Shown: one piece after another, positions 34,560 through 43,500 of the stretch
Position numbering within the stretch: position 1 is the stretch's first letter
Layout: the number at the start of each line of letters is the position of its first letter
Assembly: GCA_050250815.1 (NCBI GenBank)
Contig: JBFWNY010000025.1
Location: forward strand, 1-59,248
Origin: JAEUMD01 sp050250815
Lineage (GTDB): Bacteria; Pseudomonadota; Alphaproteobacteria; Rhizobiales; Hyphomicrobiaceae
Length of the DNA: 59,248 bases
Direction of reading: 5' to 3'
Translations under genes and position numbers: made by a program
The notes under the pieces: generated by a model
The model's input: the letters and a program-made list of their open reading frames with translations, nothing else
Told to the model about the DNA's origin: nothing
The model's database searches: none

Positions 34560-35234
34560 ATGACCCTGTGGCTAAGCTGGAGCAGTGGCAAGGACTCAGC
34601 CTGGACGCTGCACGAGCTGCGGGCTGCGGGCGTCGAGGTCACTGCGCTGTTCACGACTATCAATGAAGCCACGGATCGCGTCGCAATGCATGGCGTGCGC
34701 CGGTCGCTTCTCGAAGCGCAGGCCGCCGCCGCGGGCCTGCCCCTGCATATCCTGCCGCTGCCGTGGCCGTGCACGAATGCCGACTACGAAACCATAATGG
34801 GTCGCTTCGTTGCGGATGCGCGCGCTGGAGGTGTCACGCGCATGGCCTTCGGCGATCTCTATCTGGAAGACATTCGCCGCTATCGCGAGGCCAATCTTTC
34901 CGGCACCGGGATCGAGCCCGTCTTTCCGCTGTGGGGGCGGCCGACCCGGGCGCTGGCAACGGACATGATCGGATCCGGGCTCAAGGCCATCGTCACCGCC
35001 GTCGACCTGTCCCGTATTCCGGCAGCGTTTGCGGGGCGGAGGTTCGACGAGGATATGGTCGATGCGTTGCCGGATGCGGCAGACGCCTGCGGCGAGAATG
35101 GCGAGTTTCATACACTCGTCATCGCAGGGCCAATGTTTGCCCGGCCTTTGGCGGTAGAATTGGGCGAGGTGGTCGAGCGTGACGGCATAGCATTCGCCGA
35201 TGTCCGGCCAGCCGATGCGGCCGTCGATGCGTAG
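34560..35234 (+). CDS. PP-loop ATP-pyrophosphatase, DUF71 (diphthine-ammonia ligase-like) family
   Basis: The 224-residue protein has the PP-loop SSGKDSAWTLHEL at the N-terminus and the family signature GENGEFHTLV near the C-terminus. In archaea and eukaryotes members amidate diphthine on EF-2; bacteria lack diphthamide, so the substrate here is unknown. An adenylating amidase- or ligase-like reaction is the inference from the fold. The ATG at 34560 follows GAGAGCGTGGA. A methyltransferase gene begins 26 bp downstream in the same direction, and the two probably form an operon. Confidence 0.88.
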   Translation: MTLWLSWSSGKDSAWTLHELRAAGVEVTALFTTINEATDRVAMHGVRRSLLEAQAAAAGLPLHILPLPWPCTNADYETIMGRFVADARAGGVTRMAFGDLYLEDIRRYREANLSGTGIEPVFPLWGRPTRALATDMIGSGLKAIVTAVDLSRIPAAFAGRRFDEDMVDALPDAADACGENGEFHTLVIAGPMFARPLAVELGEVVERDGIAFADVRPADAAVDA

Positions 35235-35259
35235 GACCTGAACGCCGCGGAGGATCTTT

Positions 35260-36306
35260 ATGGCCGATCACATGGGAATGGCGAGCCAGCTTGCCGGCAA
35301 TGCACTGCGCTTCGGCTGGTACTCGACGGTCAACTGGCTCGCTGGCCGCCGAGGTGCGGCGAGCGGAGTCGACGCGCAACCGCGCTACCGGCCCGAGCGC
35401 CCGGTGCCTGGCCGCGCCGAACTGATGGCCGATTTGCGTGACCTGTTCCGTCGCGACGCGGAACTCGTGCGCGACGGTTTTGCCGCGGTCGCCGCCAGCG
35501 AGCCTGCCGGCGGGCTTGCCGATCATCTCGGACGCCTGCGCGACATGTTCCGCGACGTGCCGAAAGCCGCGGGCCGGCGCGCCGAACGCAACGCGGCCAC
35601 GGTTGCTCCGTTGGCGGAGGCGGCGAGCGTGCCGGACTACTTTGCTCAGGACTTCCACTTCCAGAAGGGCGGCTATCTGGCCGAAGAGTCCGCGCGTCTG
35701 TACGACGTGCAGGTCGAGACGTTGTTCTACGGCTCAGCCGGCGCAATGCGGCGCGCGGCGCTACGCCCGATCGGCAACTATTTGCTCGGACGTGACCAGC
35801 GCTCGGTCAGCCTGCTTGACGTCGCCTGCGGCACGGGTCGTCTGCTGCGCGAGATCCGCTTCGTATATCCGGCGCTGCATCTCTCAGGCATCGACCTGTC
35901 GCCGGCCTATCTGGAGGAGGCTGCCCGTCATATGGGCCGACTTCGGCCGGCGCACCTCATTGCCGCGAATGCCGAGGCTATACCGTTGCCCGATGCGAGC
36001 CAGGACATCGTGACGAGCGTGTTCCTGTTCCACGAGCTGCCGCCGGAGGTTCGCAGGCGCGTCGCCGCCGAGATGGCGCGCGTGCTGAAGCCTGGCGGGT
36101 TGCTCGTCTTCGTCGACAGCCTGCAGATGGGTGACCGGCCCGGCTGGGACGGGTTGCTGGAAGCCTTTCCGCATCGCTTCCACGAACCCTACTTCCCTCA
36201 CTACGCCATCGATGATCTCGACCGCGTGTTTGCCGATGCAGGATTGGTCGGCGAAACTTGGTGGCCCGCGTTCCTGTCCAAGGTCATGGTGCGGAGGAAG
36301 GCTTGA
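35260..36306 (+). CDS. SAM-dependent methyltransferase (class I)
   Basis: The C-terminal half of the 348-residue protein is a methyltransferase-11 domain with SAM motif LLDVACGTGRLLREI, DLSPAYLEEA, ANAEAIPLPDASQDIV and VLKPGGLLVFVDS. The N-terminal 150 residues are helical and specific to the family (YFAQDFHFQKGGYLAEESARLYDVQVE). The substrate is unknown; quinone- or lipid-type substrates are typical for this subgroup but not shown. GGAGG lies upstream of the ATG at 35260. It is the second gene after the DUF71 gene and is followed by a hairpin. Confidence 0.87.
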   Translation: MADHMGMASQLAGNALRFGWYSTVNWLAGRRGAASGVDAQPRYRPERPVPGRAELMADLRDLFRRDAELVRDGFAAVAASEPAGGLADHLGRLRDMFRDVPKAAGRRAERNAATVAPLAEAASVPDYFAQDFHFQKGGYLAEESARLYDVQVETLFYGSAGAMRRAALRPIGNYLLGRDQRSVSLLDVACGTGRLLREIRFVYPALHLSGIDLSPAYLEEAARHMGRLRPAHLIAANAEAIPLPDASQDIVTSVFLFHELPPEVRRRVAAEMARVLKPGGLLVFVDSLQMGDRPGWDGLLEAFPHRFHEPYFPHYAIDDLDRVFADAGLVGETWWPAFLSKVMVRRKA

Positions 36307-36330
36307 TCCGCGGTTCGGTTGCCGCGGATC
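36305..36330. other. Perfect 9-bp hairpin after the methyltransferase gene
   Basis: GATCCGCGG and CCGCGGATC (36305-36313 and 36322-36330) pair around an eight-base loop, starting within the stop codon. There is no T run on either strand. It lies between convergent genes and may act on both. Confidence 0.5.
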
Positions 36331-36378
36331 GCGTCTTGCAACTTAGCGATCGACGGATCCAATCGAAGGATCAGCGAA

Positions 36379-36918
36379 TTAGCGTGGCGCCAGAACCATC
36401 ACCATCTGGCGGCCTTCCAGGCGCGGCTCGCTCTCGACCTTGGCGATGCTTTCAAGCTCGGCCTTCACTCGCTGCAGAACCTGCATGCCGAGTTCCTGGT
36501 GCGCCATCTCGCGTCCGCGGAAGCGCAGCGTGACCTTGACCTTGTCGCCTTCCTCGAAGAAGCGCCTGATCGCCCGGATCTTCACTTCGTAGTCGTGATC
36601 GTCGATCGCAGGGCGCATCTTGATCTCTTTGATCTCGACGACCTTCTGCTTCTTGCGCGCCTCGGCGGCCTTCTTCTGCTGTTCGAACTTGAACTTGCCG
36701 AAGTCCATGATCTTGCACACCGGCGGCTCTGCGCCGGGGGAGATCTCGACCAGATCCAGGCCAACGTCGAAGGCGCGCTGGAGGGCGTCGTTTCGGGCGA
36801 CGACACCGACATTCTCGCCGGTCTCGTCGATCAGCCGGACTTCGCGGACCCGGATGGCCTCATTGACCCGGGGGCCGGATTGCTCGCGCTCGGGCGCGGC
36901 TCGCATTGGACGGCGGAT
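36379..36918 (-). CDS. infC: Translation initiation factor IF-3, probable ATC start codon
   Basis: The IF-3 body is complete: N-domain (RVNEAIRVREVRLIDETGE, FDVGLDLVEISPGAEPPVCK), lysine-rich linker (QQKKAAEARKKQKVVE) and C-domain (IKMRPAIDDHDYEVK, VTLRFRGREMAHQELG). IF-3 checks start codons and keeps ribosomal subunits apart. The first ATG (36906) lies 20 bases from the only good SD (GAGGAG, 36927-36932). An in-frame ATC at 36918 lies eight bases from it and adds IRRP, matching the RRP N-terminus common in rhizobial IF-3. Rare starts at infC are known (AUU in E. coli) and allow autoregulation. I therefore place the start at 36918, giving 179 residues. rpmI-rplT are not adjacent. Confidence 0.93.
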   Translation of the reverse strand: MRRPMRAAPEREQSGPRVNEAIRVREVRLIDETGENVGVVARNDALQRAFDVGLDLVEISPGAEPPVCKIMDFGKFKFEQQKKAAEARKKQKVVEIKEIKMRPAIDDHDYEVKIRAIRRFFEEGDKVKVTLRFRGREMAHQELGMQVLQRVKAELESIAKVESEPRLEGRQMVMVLAPR

Positions 36919-36926
36919 GTTGGTCT

Positions 36927-36932
36927 CTCCTC
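36927..36932 (-). promoter_or_regulatory. Ribosome binding site that fixes the rare ATC start of infC
   Basis: GAGGAG on the minus strand, eight bases before ATC (36918) and 20 bases before the first ATG (36906). Only the ATC gives normal spacing. Confidence 0.75.
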
Positions 36933-37089
36933 ACATCGTTTCAGCTTGTGACCGCTTGCGCAAAAAGCCGCGCTCCGGCCGGTCAGGCCTGGGCGACGGG
37001 AACGGTGCGGATAACACGGTCCTAGAAATGCGAGCAAGCCCGCCCGGAAGTCAAGCTGAACGCTACCCGCTGAAGTGTTTTCGACAAGC

Positions 37090-38310
37090 CTAGCGCGAGC
37101 GTGTGGCAGCGGCGCGATACGCGGTGGCCAGGGACGTCCCCAATAGCTCGTCGTAAACCGCCAGGGTTGCCTCGCACATGCCGGCCAGGGAAAAGCGCTG
37201 GGAGACGTTGCGGCGGGCGGTGGAGCCGATTTCCCGGCGGCGGGAGGGATCCAGCTCCAGGCCCTGCCGAAGCGCCTCGGCGAGCGCGCCAGCGTCACCC
37301 GGTGGTACCAGCCACCCCGACATGCCGCTGGCGCCGGAGACGGCCTCCGTCAGCACGGTCTCGGGCGGCGCGCCGATGGCGGTGGCGATGACTGGGCACC
37401 CCATGACCTGGGACTCGGTTGCCGCGCGGCCGAAGGCCTCCGGCTCGGTCGAGGCGACGACGCCGATCCAGGCGGCGGCAAAGGCAGCCGGAATGTCGGC
37501 GACGTGCCCCACCAGCCGGACGTGCTCGCCCAGCCCTGCGGCGGCAATCTGTCCGATCAGGGATTGCCTGTATTCGGACCGGCCCTGGTCGTCGCCCGCC
37601 AGGATAGCGACGGTCCCCGCCGCCGCATCCGGCGCGATCTGGGCCAATCGTGCCATCGCCTCGATGAGCACACGCTGGCCTTTCCAGCCGGTCAGCCGTG
37701 CCGCGTTGAGGACGATACGGGCCCCGTCCGGCACACCCCAGGAACCGCGCAGGGCGGCGATGCGCTCCGGCGCGATGCGCGCCGGGTCGAACACGCTCGC
37801 GTCGACTCCGCGGTGAATGACGCGCATGCGCTCGACCGGTGTGTCGTAACGTGTGCGAACGAGGTCAGCCGTATAGTTGGAGTTGGCGATGACGAGATCA
37901 CCGCGTGCCATGACGCTGTTGTAGAAGCGTTTGATCCGGGTCTTTTCGCCGTAGGCACCGTGGTATGTGGTGACGAACGGTCGCTTCATACGCCGCGCCG
38001 CGGCCAGCGCGCTCCACGCGGGCGCCCGGCTGCGGGCGTGAACCAAATGCACGTTCTCGTCGCGTACGATCCGCGCAATCGCCCTTGCGTTGAGCGCAAG
38101 GCGCAACGGGTTTTTGGCTGCCGCGCGGAAGGGAATGAACTCGCCCCCCGCGGCCGCAACGCTTCCCGCCATGCGCCCGCCCTCGCTCAGCACGAGCGCG
38201 CGTCCACCGGCCGCGACGATCGCCTCAGCGATCTCGATCGTGGTGCGCTCGGCGCCGCCGGTGTCGAGCTCCGGAATGATCTGAAGTATGGTCGGGCGCG
38301 AGGGAGGCAA
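37090..38310 (-). CDS. Glycosyltransferase family 4 protein
   Basis: The 406-residue protein has a GT4 two-domain layout: ILQIIPELDTGGAERTTIEIA at the N-terminus with the acceptor-side GGAER loop, the interdomain VIHRGVD, LNAARLTGWKGQ, and the donor-binding EPEAFGRAATESQVMGCPV with the E-x7-E motif. It transfers a sugar to a lipid or polysaccharide acceptor at the cytoplasmic face; the acceptor is unknown. The start is a TTG at 38310 with GGAG six bases upstream; no ATG fits better. No other polysaccharide gene lies nearby. Confidence 0.9.
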   Translation of the reverse strand: MPPSRPTILQIIPELDTGGAERTTIEIAEAIVAAGGRALVLSEGGRMAGSVAAAGGEFIPFRAAAKNPLRLALNARAIARIVRDENVHLVHARSRAPAWSALAAARRMKRPFVTTYHGAYGEKTRIKRFYNSVMARGDLVIANSNYTADLVRTRYDTPVERMRVIHRGVDASVFDPARIAPERIAALRGSWGVPDGARIVLNAARLTGWKGQRVLIEAMARLAQIAPDAAAGTVAILAGDDQGRSEYRQSLIGQIAAAGLGEHVRLVGHVADIPAAFAAAWIGVVASTEPEAFGRAATESQVMGCPVIATAIGAPPETVLTEAVSGASGMSGWLVPPGDAGALAEALRQGLELDPSRRREIGSTARRNVSQRFSLAGMCEATLAVYDELLGTSLATAYRAAATRSR

Positions 38311-38419
38311 GGCGTGCTCCGTGGGCTAGTCTGACTGAGACCGAGACGTCTGCCGCGTGCCTCGCCGAGAAGTACGAAACGGCACCTTCGATCACCACAC
38401 CAGGAGGACGTGTCATAGG

Positions 38420-39211
38420 ATGAGCGATCCGGAACTGCAATTGCTCGAGGTCGGCCTGGGTGACGCACGCCGTCGCATAGCAGTGCTCGTCGCGCCAGGC
38501 GATGAGGGTGAACGGCGCGCGGGGCTCATCTGGCTGCCAGGGCTCAAATCCGACATGGTCTCGACCAAGGCCGCTGCGCTCGCCCAATGGGCCTCGGACA
38601 ACGGGCTTGGCACGACGCGCTTCGACTATTCTGGACACGGCCGATCGGACGGCCGCTTCGAGGATGCGACAATCGGCGACTGGCTCGAGGAAGCGCGCGC
38701 GGTCTTCACGAGCCTGACGCGTGGTCCACAGATTCTCGTCGGCTCGTCGACGGGTGGCTACATCGCGCTGCTGCTGCTGCGCGCGCTGATAAACTCGGCA
38801 CCCGCGCAGGCGGACCGTATCAAGGCGCTCGTGCTCATTGCTCCGGCCTGGGACCTTACCGAGGAACTGATGTGGAACCAGTTTCCGGAGGATGCGCGTC
38901 GCGAGGTGATGGAAAATGGCGTCTACTACCGGCCATCGGAATACGGCGAGCCCTACGCAATTACCCGCCAATTCATCGAAGAGGGCCGGAGCCATCTGTT
39001 TCGTGCCCAACCTATCGATCCGGGGCGGCCTGTCGTCATCCTCCAGGGCGTGCAGGACGTCGATGTGCCCGTCGAGCACGCGCGGCGGCTGGCAGGCTTC
39101 CTCACAGGTGGCTGGGCGAGGCTCGTCGAGGTTGCCGACGGTGAGCATCGCATGTCGCGGCCGCAGGACCTGGAGCTGCTGTTTCGTGAGATCGGCGCAC
39201 TGGTTGCGTGA
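38420..39211 (+). CDS. Serine hydrolase, alpha/beta fold (ABHD10-like)
   Basis: The 263-residue protein has the nucleophile elbow GSSTGGY, an oxyanion strand LIWLPGLKSDMVSTKA, an Asp in GVQDVDVP and the catalytic His in DGEHRMSR. The WLPGLKSDM segment and the RFDYSGHGRSDG motif resemble the mitochondrial ABHD10 depalmitoylase group, which has many alphaproteobacterial homologues. The substrate is not known. Start ATG 38420. It runs convergent to the DsrC-like gene, 29 bp away. Confidence 0.85.
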   Translation: MSDPELQLLEVGLGDARRRIAVLVAPGDEGERRAGLIWLPGLKSDMVSTKAAALAQWASDNGLGTTRFDYSGHGRSDGRFEDATIGDWLEEARAVFTSLTRGPQILVGSSTGGYIALLLLRALINSAPAQADRIKALVLIAPAWDLTEELMWNQFPEDARREVMENGVYYRPSEYGEPYAITRQFIEEGRSHLFRAQPIDPGRPVVILQGVQDVDVPVEHARRLAGFLTGGWARLVEVADGEHRMSRPQDLELLFREIGALVA

Positions 39212-39240
39212 AGCATGAACGCGCGCTCGTGCTCGGTTGC

Positions 39241-39609
39241 TCAGCCGGTGCTCCACGCGCGCGGCTGCCTCATGCCGGCTATCTTGCAAGCCTGGCCGAC
39301 GTAGCCATACGGAAACAGCGCGAAGAATCGCTCGCGACCGTTCGATCTGCCATCGCCCGACTGTTGTTCTTCCAGGAAGCGGAACACGAAGCGGGCGTCG
39401 GCCGCCACACCGTGCTCGGTCAGGAATGCGCGCATGAATCGCAGGATCGACCAATGCTCGGGCGTCAGATCGATGCCTTGGAGTTTCGCTAGCGCCTCGG
39501 CGACGGCCTCGTCCCACTCGTCGGGATCGACCAGAAATCCATGCTCATCGAGGTGCACGCTTCTGCCACCAACGAGGAACTCACTGATTTTGTCAGGCCG
39601 TGTTCGCAA
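39241..39609 (-). CDS. DsrC/TusE-family protein lacking the C-terminal cysteine
   Basis: The 122-residue product has the family core: LDEHGFLVDPDEWDEAVAEA, LTPEHWSILRFMR and the C-terminal arm FPYGYVGQACKIAGMRQP. DsrC carries two cysteines in this arm and TusE keeps the last one. Here the first is present (QACKIAG), but the residue 11 positions later, where the essential C-terminal Cys should be, is Trp (RAWSTG). Sulfur relay of the usual kind is therefore unlikely; a regulatory role is possible. The start is a TTG at 39609 behind GAGG with six-base spacing, 17 bp after the folE stop, so it is the second gene of a folE operon. Confidence 0.85.
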   Translation of the reverse strand: MRTRPDKISEFLVGGRSVHLDEHGFLVDPDEWDEAVAEALAKLQGIDLTPEHWSILRFMRAFLTEHGVAADARFVFRFLEEQQSGDGRSNGRERFFALFPYGYVGQACKIAGMRQPRAWSTG

Positions 39610-39626
39610 ATCCCGCCTCGCGTCCC

Positions 39627-40283
39627 TCAGTCGATCATGGCCAGAAACTCCTGGCGGGTAAGAGCATTGTCGCGGAACACGCCCAGCATGCGGCTCGTCA
39701 CCATGTCGGTGCCGGGTTTCATGATACCTCGCGTGGTCATGCAGTGGTGCTCGGCCTTCAGCACCACGGCGACACCCTGAGGCTGCAGGACCGTCTGAAT
39801 GGCGTCTGCGATCTGAGCCGTCATCTTCTCCTGGATCTGCAGCCGCTTCGCGTAGATCTGCACGGCGCGTGCGAGCTTGGAGATGCCGACGACGCGGCCG
39901 TTGGGGATGTAGGCGACCCAGGCGCGACCGATGATCGGCGCCATGTGGTGCTCGCAATGGCTCTCGAAGCGGATGCCACGCAACGAGATCATCTCGTCGT
40001 AGCCGGCCGTTTCCTCGAACGTCTTGTTGAGGATTTCCTCTGGGTCCATCTGGTAACCCGCGAAATACTCTTCGTAGGCTTTCACGACGCGCGAAGGTGT
40101 ATCGATGAGACCGTCGCGGGTGGGATCGTCGCCGGCCCAACGCAGCAGCGTGCGGACCGCATCCTCCGCCTCGGCGCGTGTCGGCCGCGCGACGCCCTTG
40201 CCGTTGGCGGCATGCGTGGAAGCACCCTTGCCGCTCTTCTCGGCGACGCTGCTGCGGCGGGACGGCTTCTCCATTCGGTTCAT
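39627..40283 (-). CDS. folE: GTP cyclohydrolase I
   Basis: The 218-residue enzyme has the zinc and active-site motifs ESHCEHHMAP and EHHCMTTRG and the conserved GISKLARAVQIYAKRLQIQE. It makes 7,8-dihydroneopterin triphosphate from GTP for folate and related pterins. The first 35 residues are a Lys/Ser-rich extension before the conserved RPTRAEAEDAVRTLL. ATG at 40283 follows GAGAGAG closely. The DsrC-like gene follows 17 bp downstream. Confidence 0.95.
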   Translation of the reverse strand: MNRMEKPSRRSSVAEKSGKGASTHAANGKGVARPTRAEAEDAVRTLLRWAGDDPTRDGLIDTPSRVVKAYEEYFAGYQMDPEEILNKTFEETAGYDEMISLRGIRFESHCEHHMAPIIGRAWVAYIPNGRVVGISKLARAVQIYAKRLQIQEKMTAQIADAIQTVLQPQGVAVVLKAEHHCMTTRGIMKPGTDMVTSRMLGVFRDNALTRQEFLAMID

Positions 40284-40540
40284 TACTCTCTCGATCTTGG
40301 ATGAGCATCTGGCACTCGAACCGCAGGTTCTGCGCTGCGGCTCGGTGCCCGAGTTGATTGTAAGGCGATGTGCGGCGTTTCGATCTGCGCCGGCTGGCGC
40401 GGCGGGCTCACGGCCCGTTCGCGCTCGACTTTGGTCGAGTATGGCAGACGGCGCCACCGCATGACCAGAGTAATCGGCCACCGAGCGGAGCCGGGGCAAT
40501 GCGCCGCAACTGGCCCGCCGTTATGGCTGAAGATCGCACA

Positions 40541-43500
40541 TCATTCGTCCTCGGCGTCAGCTTCTTCCTGCGACCACTCGTCGACACGGGCGAGATGCGC
40601 GAAGTCGTCGTGATCATAGGTGAAGCCCGGGCGCCGGAGCGCGGCGTAGGGCGTCGCCGGGTCGTCGAAGCGCGCGATGAGGCGTGCGAGGCCGTCGACT
40701 TGCTCCTTCACAAGCCCGCCGATGATGTCGCTGGGCAGGGGCGCATCTTCGCCGGGAGGGGTGCCACCCGTTGCGCGCACGTAGGCGAGGCCGATTACGG
40801 TCGCCTTCGGGACACCCTCGAATCCGCCGGCGCTCGCGATCGCCGCCTCCAGAGGCAATTGCGGCGAGCGGCCCGATGCGACGCGGGATGCGGTTGGTGT
40901 CTGACCAGTCTTGTAGTCTGTGATGATCAGCCCTTCGGGCATCACATCGATGCGGTCAGCGCGCGCTGTGAGCAGGAACGTGCCGCGCGGAGCGTCGAGT
41001 ACCATCTGCCCGGCGACCTCGGCCACGATGCGCCCATTGCCGTGCCCGCGCCGGGCCGGCTCGGTTGTAGCGAACCAGCGTGCGAAGCGCTCGAAGCGCG
41101 GCAGCCAAAACGCAGCGACCCTGGGGTTGGACAGATAGGGCCCCAGGTGTTCGCGGGCTATGGACGTGAGCGACTCCTCGGCATCCTCAGGCAGGCCCTT
41201 GGGATGGAGGCGCGCGAAGTCGGCGAGGATGTCGTGAATGAGCGAGCCCCTGAGGCTGAGGTCAGGGGGCGTGCCGAGTGGTGCCAGAGGTTCCAGCTGA
41301 AGTACGTGCCGGGCGAAGATCTGGTAGGGGTTGGCAACCCACTGCTCTATGCCCGAAACGCTCATGCGGCGCGGGCGCAGCGCGACCGGAGGCCGTGGTG
41401 CGGGCCGGGCGATCGTCCTGCGTGCGGGGGCGGCGTCGCGCGAGCGAGCCCAGCCGAGCCACGCACGGTCCGTTGCGATGGCCTCCCGCATCCCCATGCC
41501 ATCGAGCAGCGCCACAATGCGCATGAGCCAGCGCGAGGGGACGGTCGGCACGCCGTCCACCTTTTCCGCGCGGGTGAGATAGACGCGCTCGGCACCCAGG
41601 AGTGACGTGAAGTCGTGCGCTGCGTGGCCAATCTGTTCCTCGGGTGCGGGCAGGCCCAGTTCCGCCCGCATGAGACGGTTGAGCCAGGGCCCCGGGTCGG
41701 CCGCCTCGGGCCATTTGCCGTCGTTGAGGGCGCCCAGCACGACGATGTCTGGTTGCTGCAGGCGCGCCTCGAACGGTCCCCAGATCGCAAGACGCGGGTG
41801 TAGCGGCACGCGCAGGCGCACGTTCTCGCGCGCCACCAGGCCGCGATAGAGGTCGGCATAGTCGAGTGCGGCGATGTCGAGTGCGGGATTGCTCGTGTCG
41901 GCGAGGCTGGCGAACAGCGTCGCGGCGGCCTGGCCTGCTTCGCCCAGGTAAAGCTCGTGTGCGGTCGGCACGCCACCTGCGTTCTCGGCCTCCACGTCCT
42001 CGGGCGTTCGCGCCAGGGCTTCGGCCACGGTGATGTGAGCGCGCGCCAAGTCGGCGAGTTGCTGTGGGTCGCCTGCGCTGTACAACGCAAGAAGTGGGGC
42101 GAAGATGTCGCGCAGGCGCGCGACCAGCAAGCGGGCTCCGGCCCAATCGGCATCCCACAGCCGGCGCAGTGCGCGCTCGCGGCGTTCGCGGCTGGCGACG
42201 TCGGCGGCGGCCGCTTCCAGGGCGGCTTCGACGCCGTCGAGATCAACGCCAAGATAGTTGGTGCGGAAAGCCGCAAGCTCGATGGCGCGGGCGGCTCGAC
42301 GTACCTCGAATGCGCCGAGGCCTGCGCGTGTCAGCGGGTGCTTCAGCAGGGCCATCAGCGCGGCGGGCTGGAAGCGATGATGCACGGCATCGACGATGAG
42401 GTCGAGGAATGCGCCGGGCACCGTCTTGGGGAAAGGCCGGCCGGCGGAATCGTCGACACGTATGCCCCAGGTTTCGAGGCGCGCGGCCACGCGCCGCGCC
42501 AGCAGGCGGTCCGGTGAGACGAGTGCGGCTGTGCGGCCGGGTACCTCCAGCGCTTCGCGAAGGATGAGCGCTATGGCTTCGGCTTCGTCCTGGGCGCTCG
42601 GCGCATCGATAAGGTGCATGCCGCGCAAGGCCGCGCTCAACGACGAGCGGTCAACCGTCCTGGCGTAATCGTGCCAGAGCGCGGTTGTGCTTGCCGGCCG
42701 CATGGCCTCGGCAACGAAATGCAGACGGCCGTGAGTGCGCAGGCTGGGACGGTTTGTGGTCGTGGCAGCGTTGCCTGCACTCGGCAGAAGAGTGAGGACC
42801 TGCTTGCGATCGATGCCGAGACGGTCGAGAAGGATCTTGAGCGCGAACTGCGGATGCTCGGGATGGCGCGGCACTCCGTCTTCTCCCGCGCCGATCCGCC
42901 CCCAGCTCTCATCATCCAGTGACAGATCGAGATTGGGCAGCACGATCGCACCCGATGGCAGGCCGGCTACGGCACGCATCAGCTCTGCTGTCGCTGGTAT
43001 CGAGCCGGTGACGCCGGCCACGATATATGGCTTGCCCGGCCGCTGCTCTTTCAGCCTGCGTGCCTCGGCAAGGATTGCGCGATTGCGCGCTGCGCTCGGC
43101 GAGGCGAGACCGTGCTCTGTGAGATAGGCCGGCCAGAACTGCGTGACGATTTCCAGGAAGCGGATCGTCAGCTGCCAGTGCTCCGAGTGCCGCTCGGGCA
43201 CAAGCCGTCCGATGCCGTCGAGCGAGACGTTCTCGGTTTCCACCATGTCGATGAGGCGCGCGAGTTCGGCCGCGAGCTGCGCCGCTTGCGCTGGCGTCTC
43301 GCGACCGGCGGACAGAACGGGATCGAAGTCTGCACCGCCGCCTTTGCGCGCGGCACGCACCGAGTCCGACCACGCCATGACGAGGCGCGTGAGGATGAGA
43401 CGCCGCTGGAGAGGCGGGATGGGAGGCAAGGCATCTGCTTCAAGCGGGCTTCCAATTGCAGTGGCCGGCGCTGCGAGGTCGAGCAGCAGACCGAGAGTGT

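Noticed and set aside
39610..40308. N-terminal extension of the DsrC-like frame over folE
   Set aside because: It overlaps folE in the same direction in another frame and has no family resemblance; the TTG at 39609 with GAGG gives the normal DsrC length.
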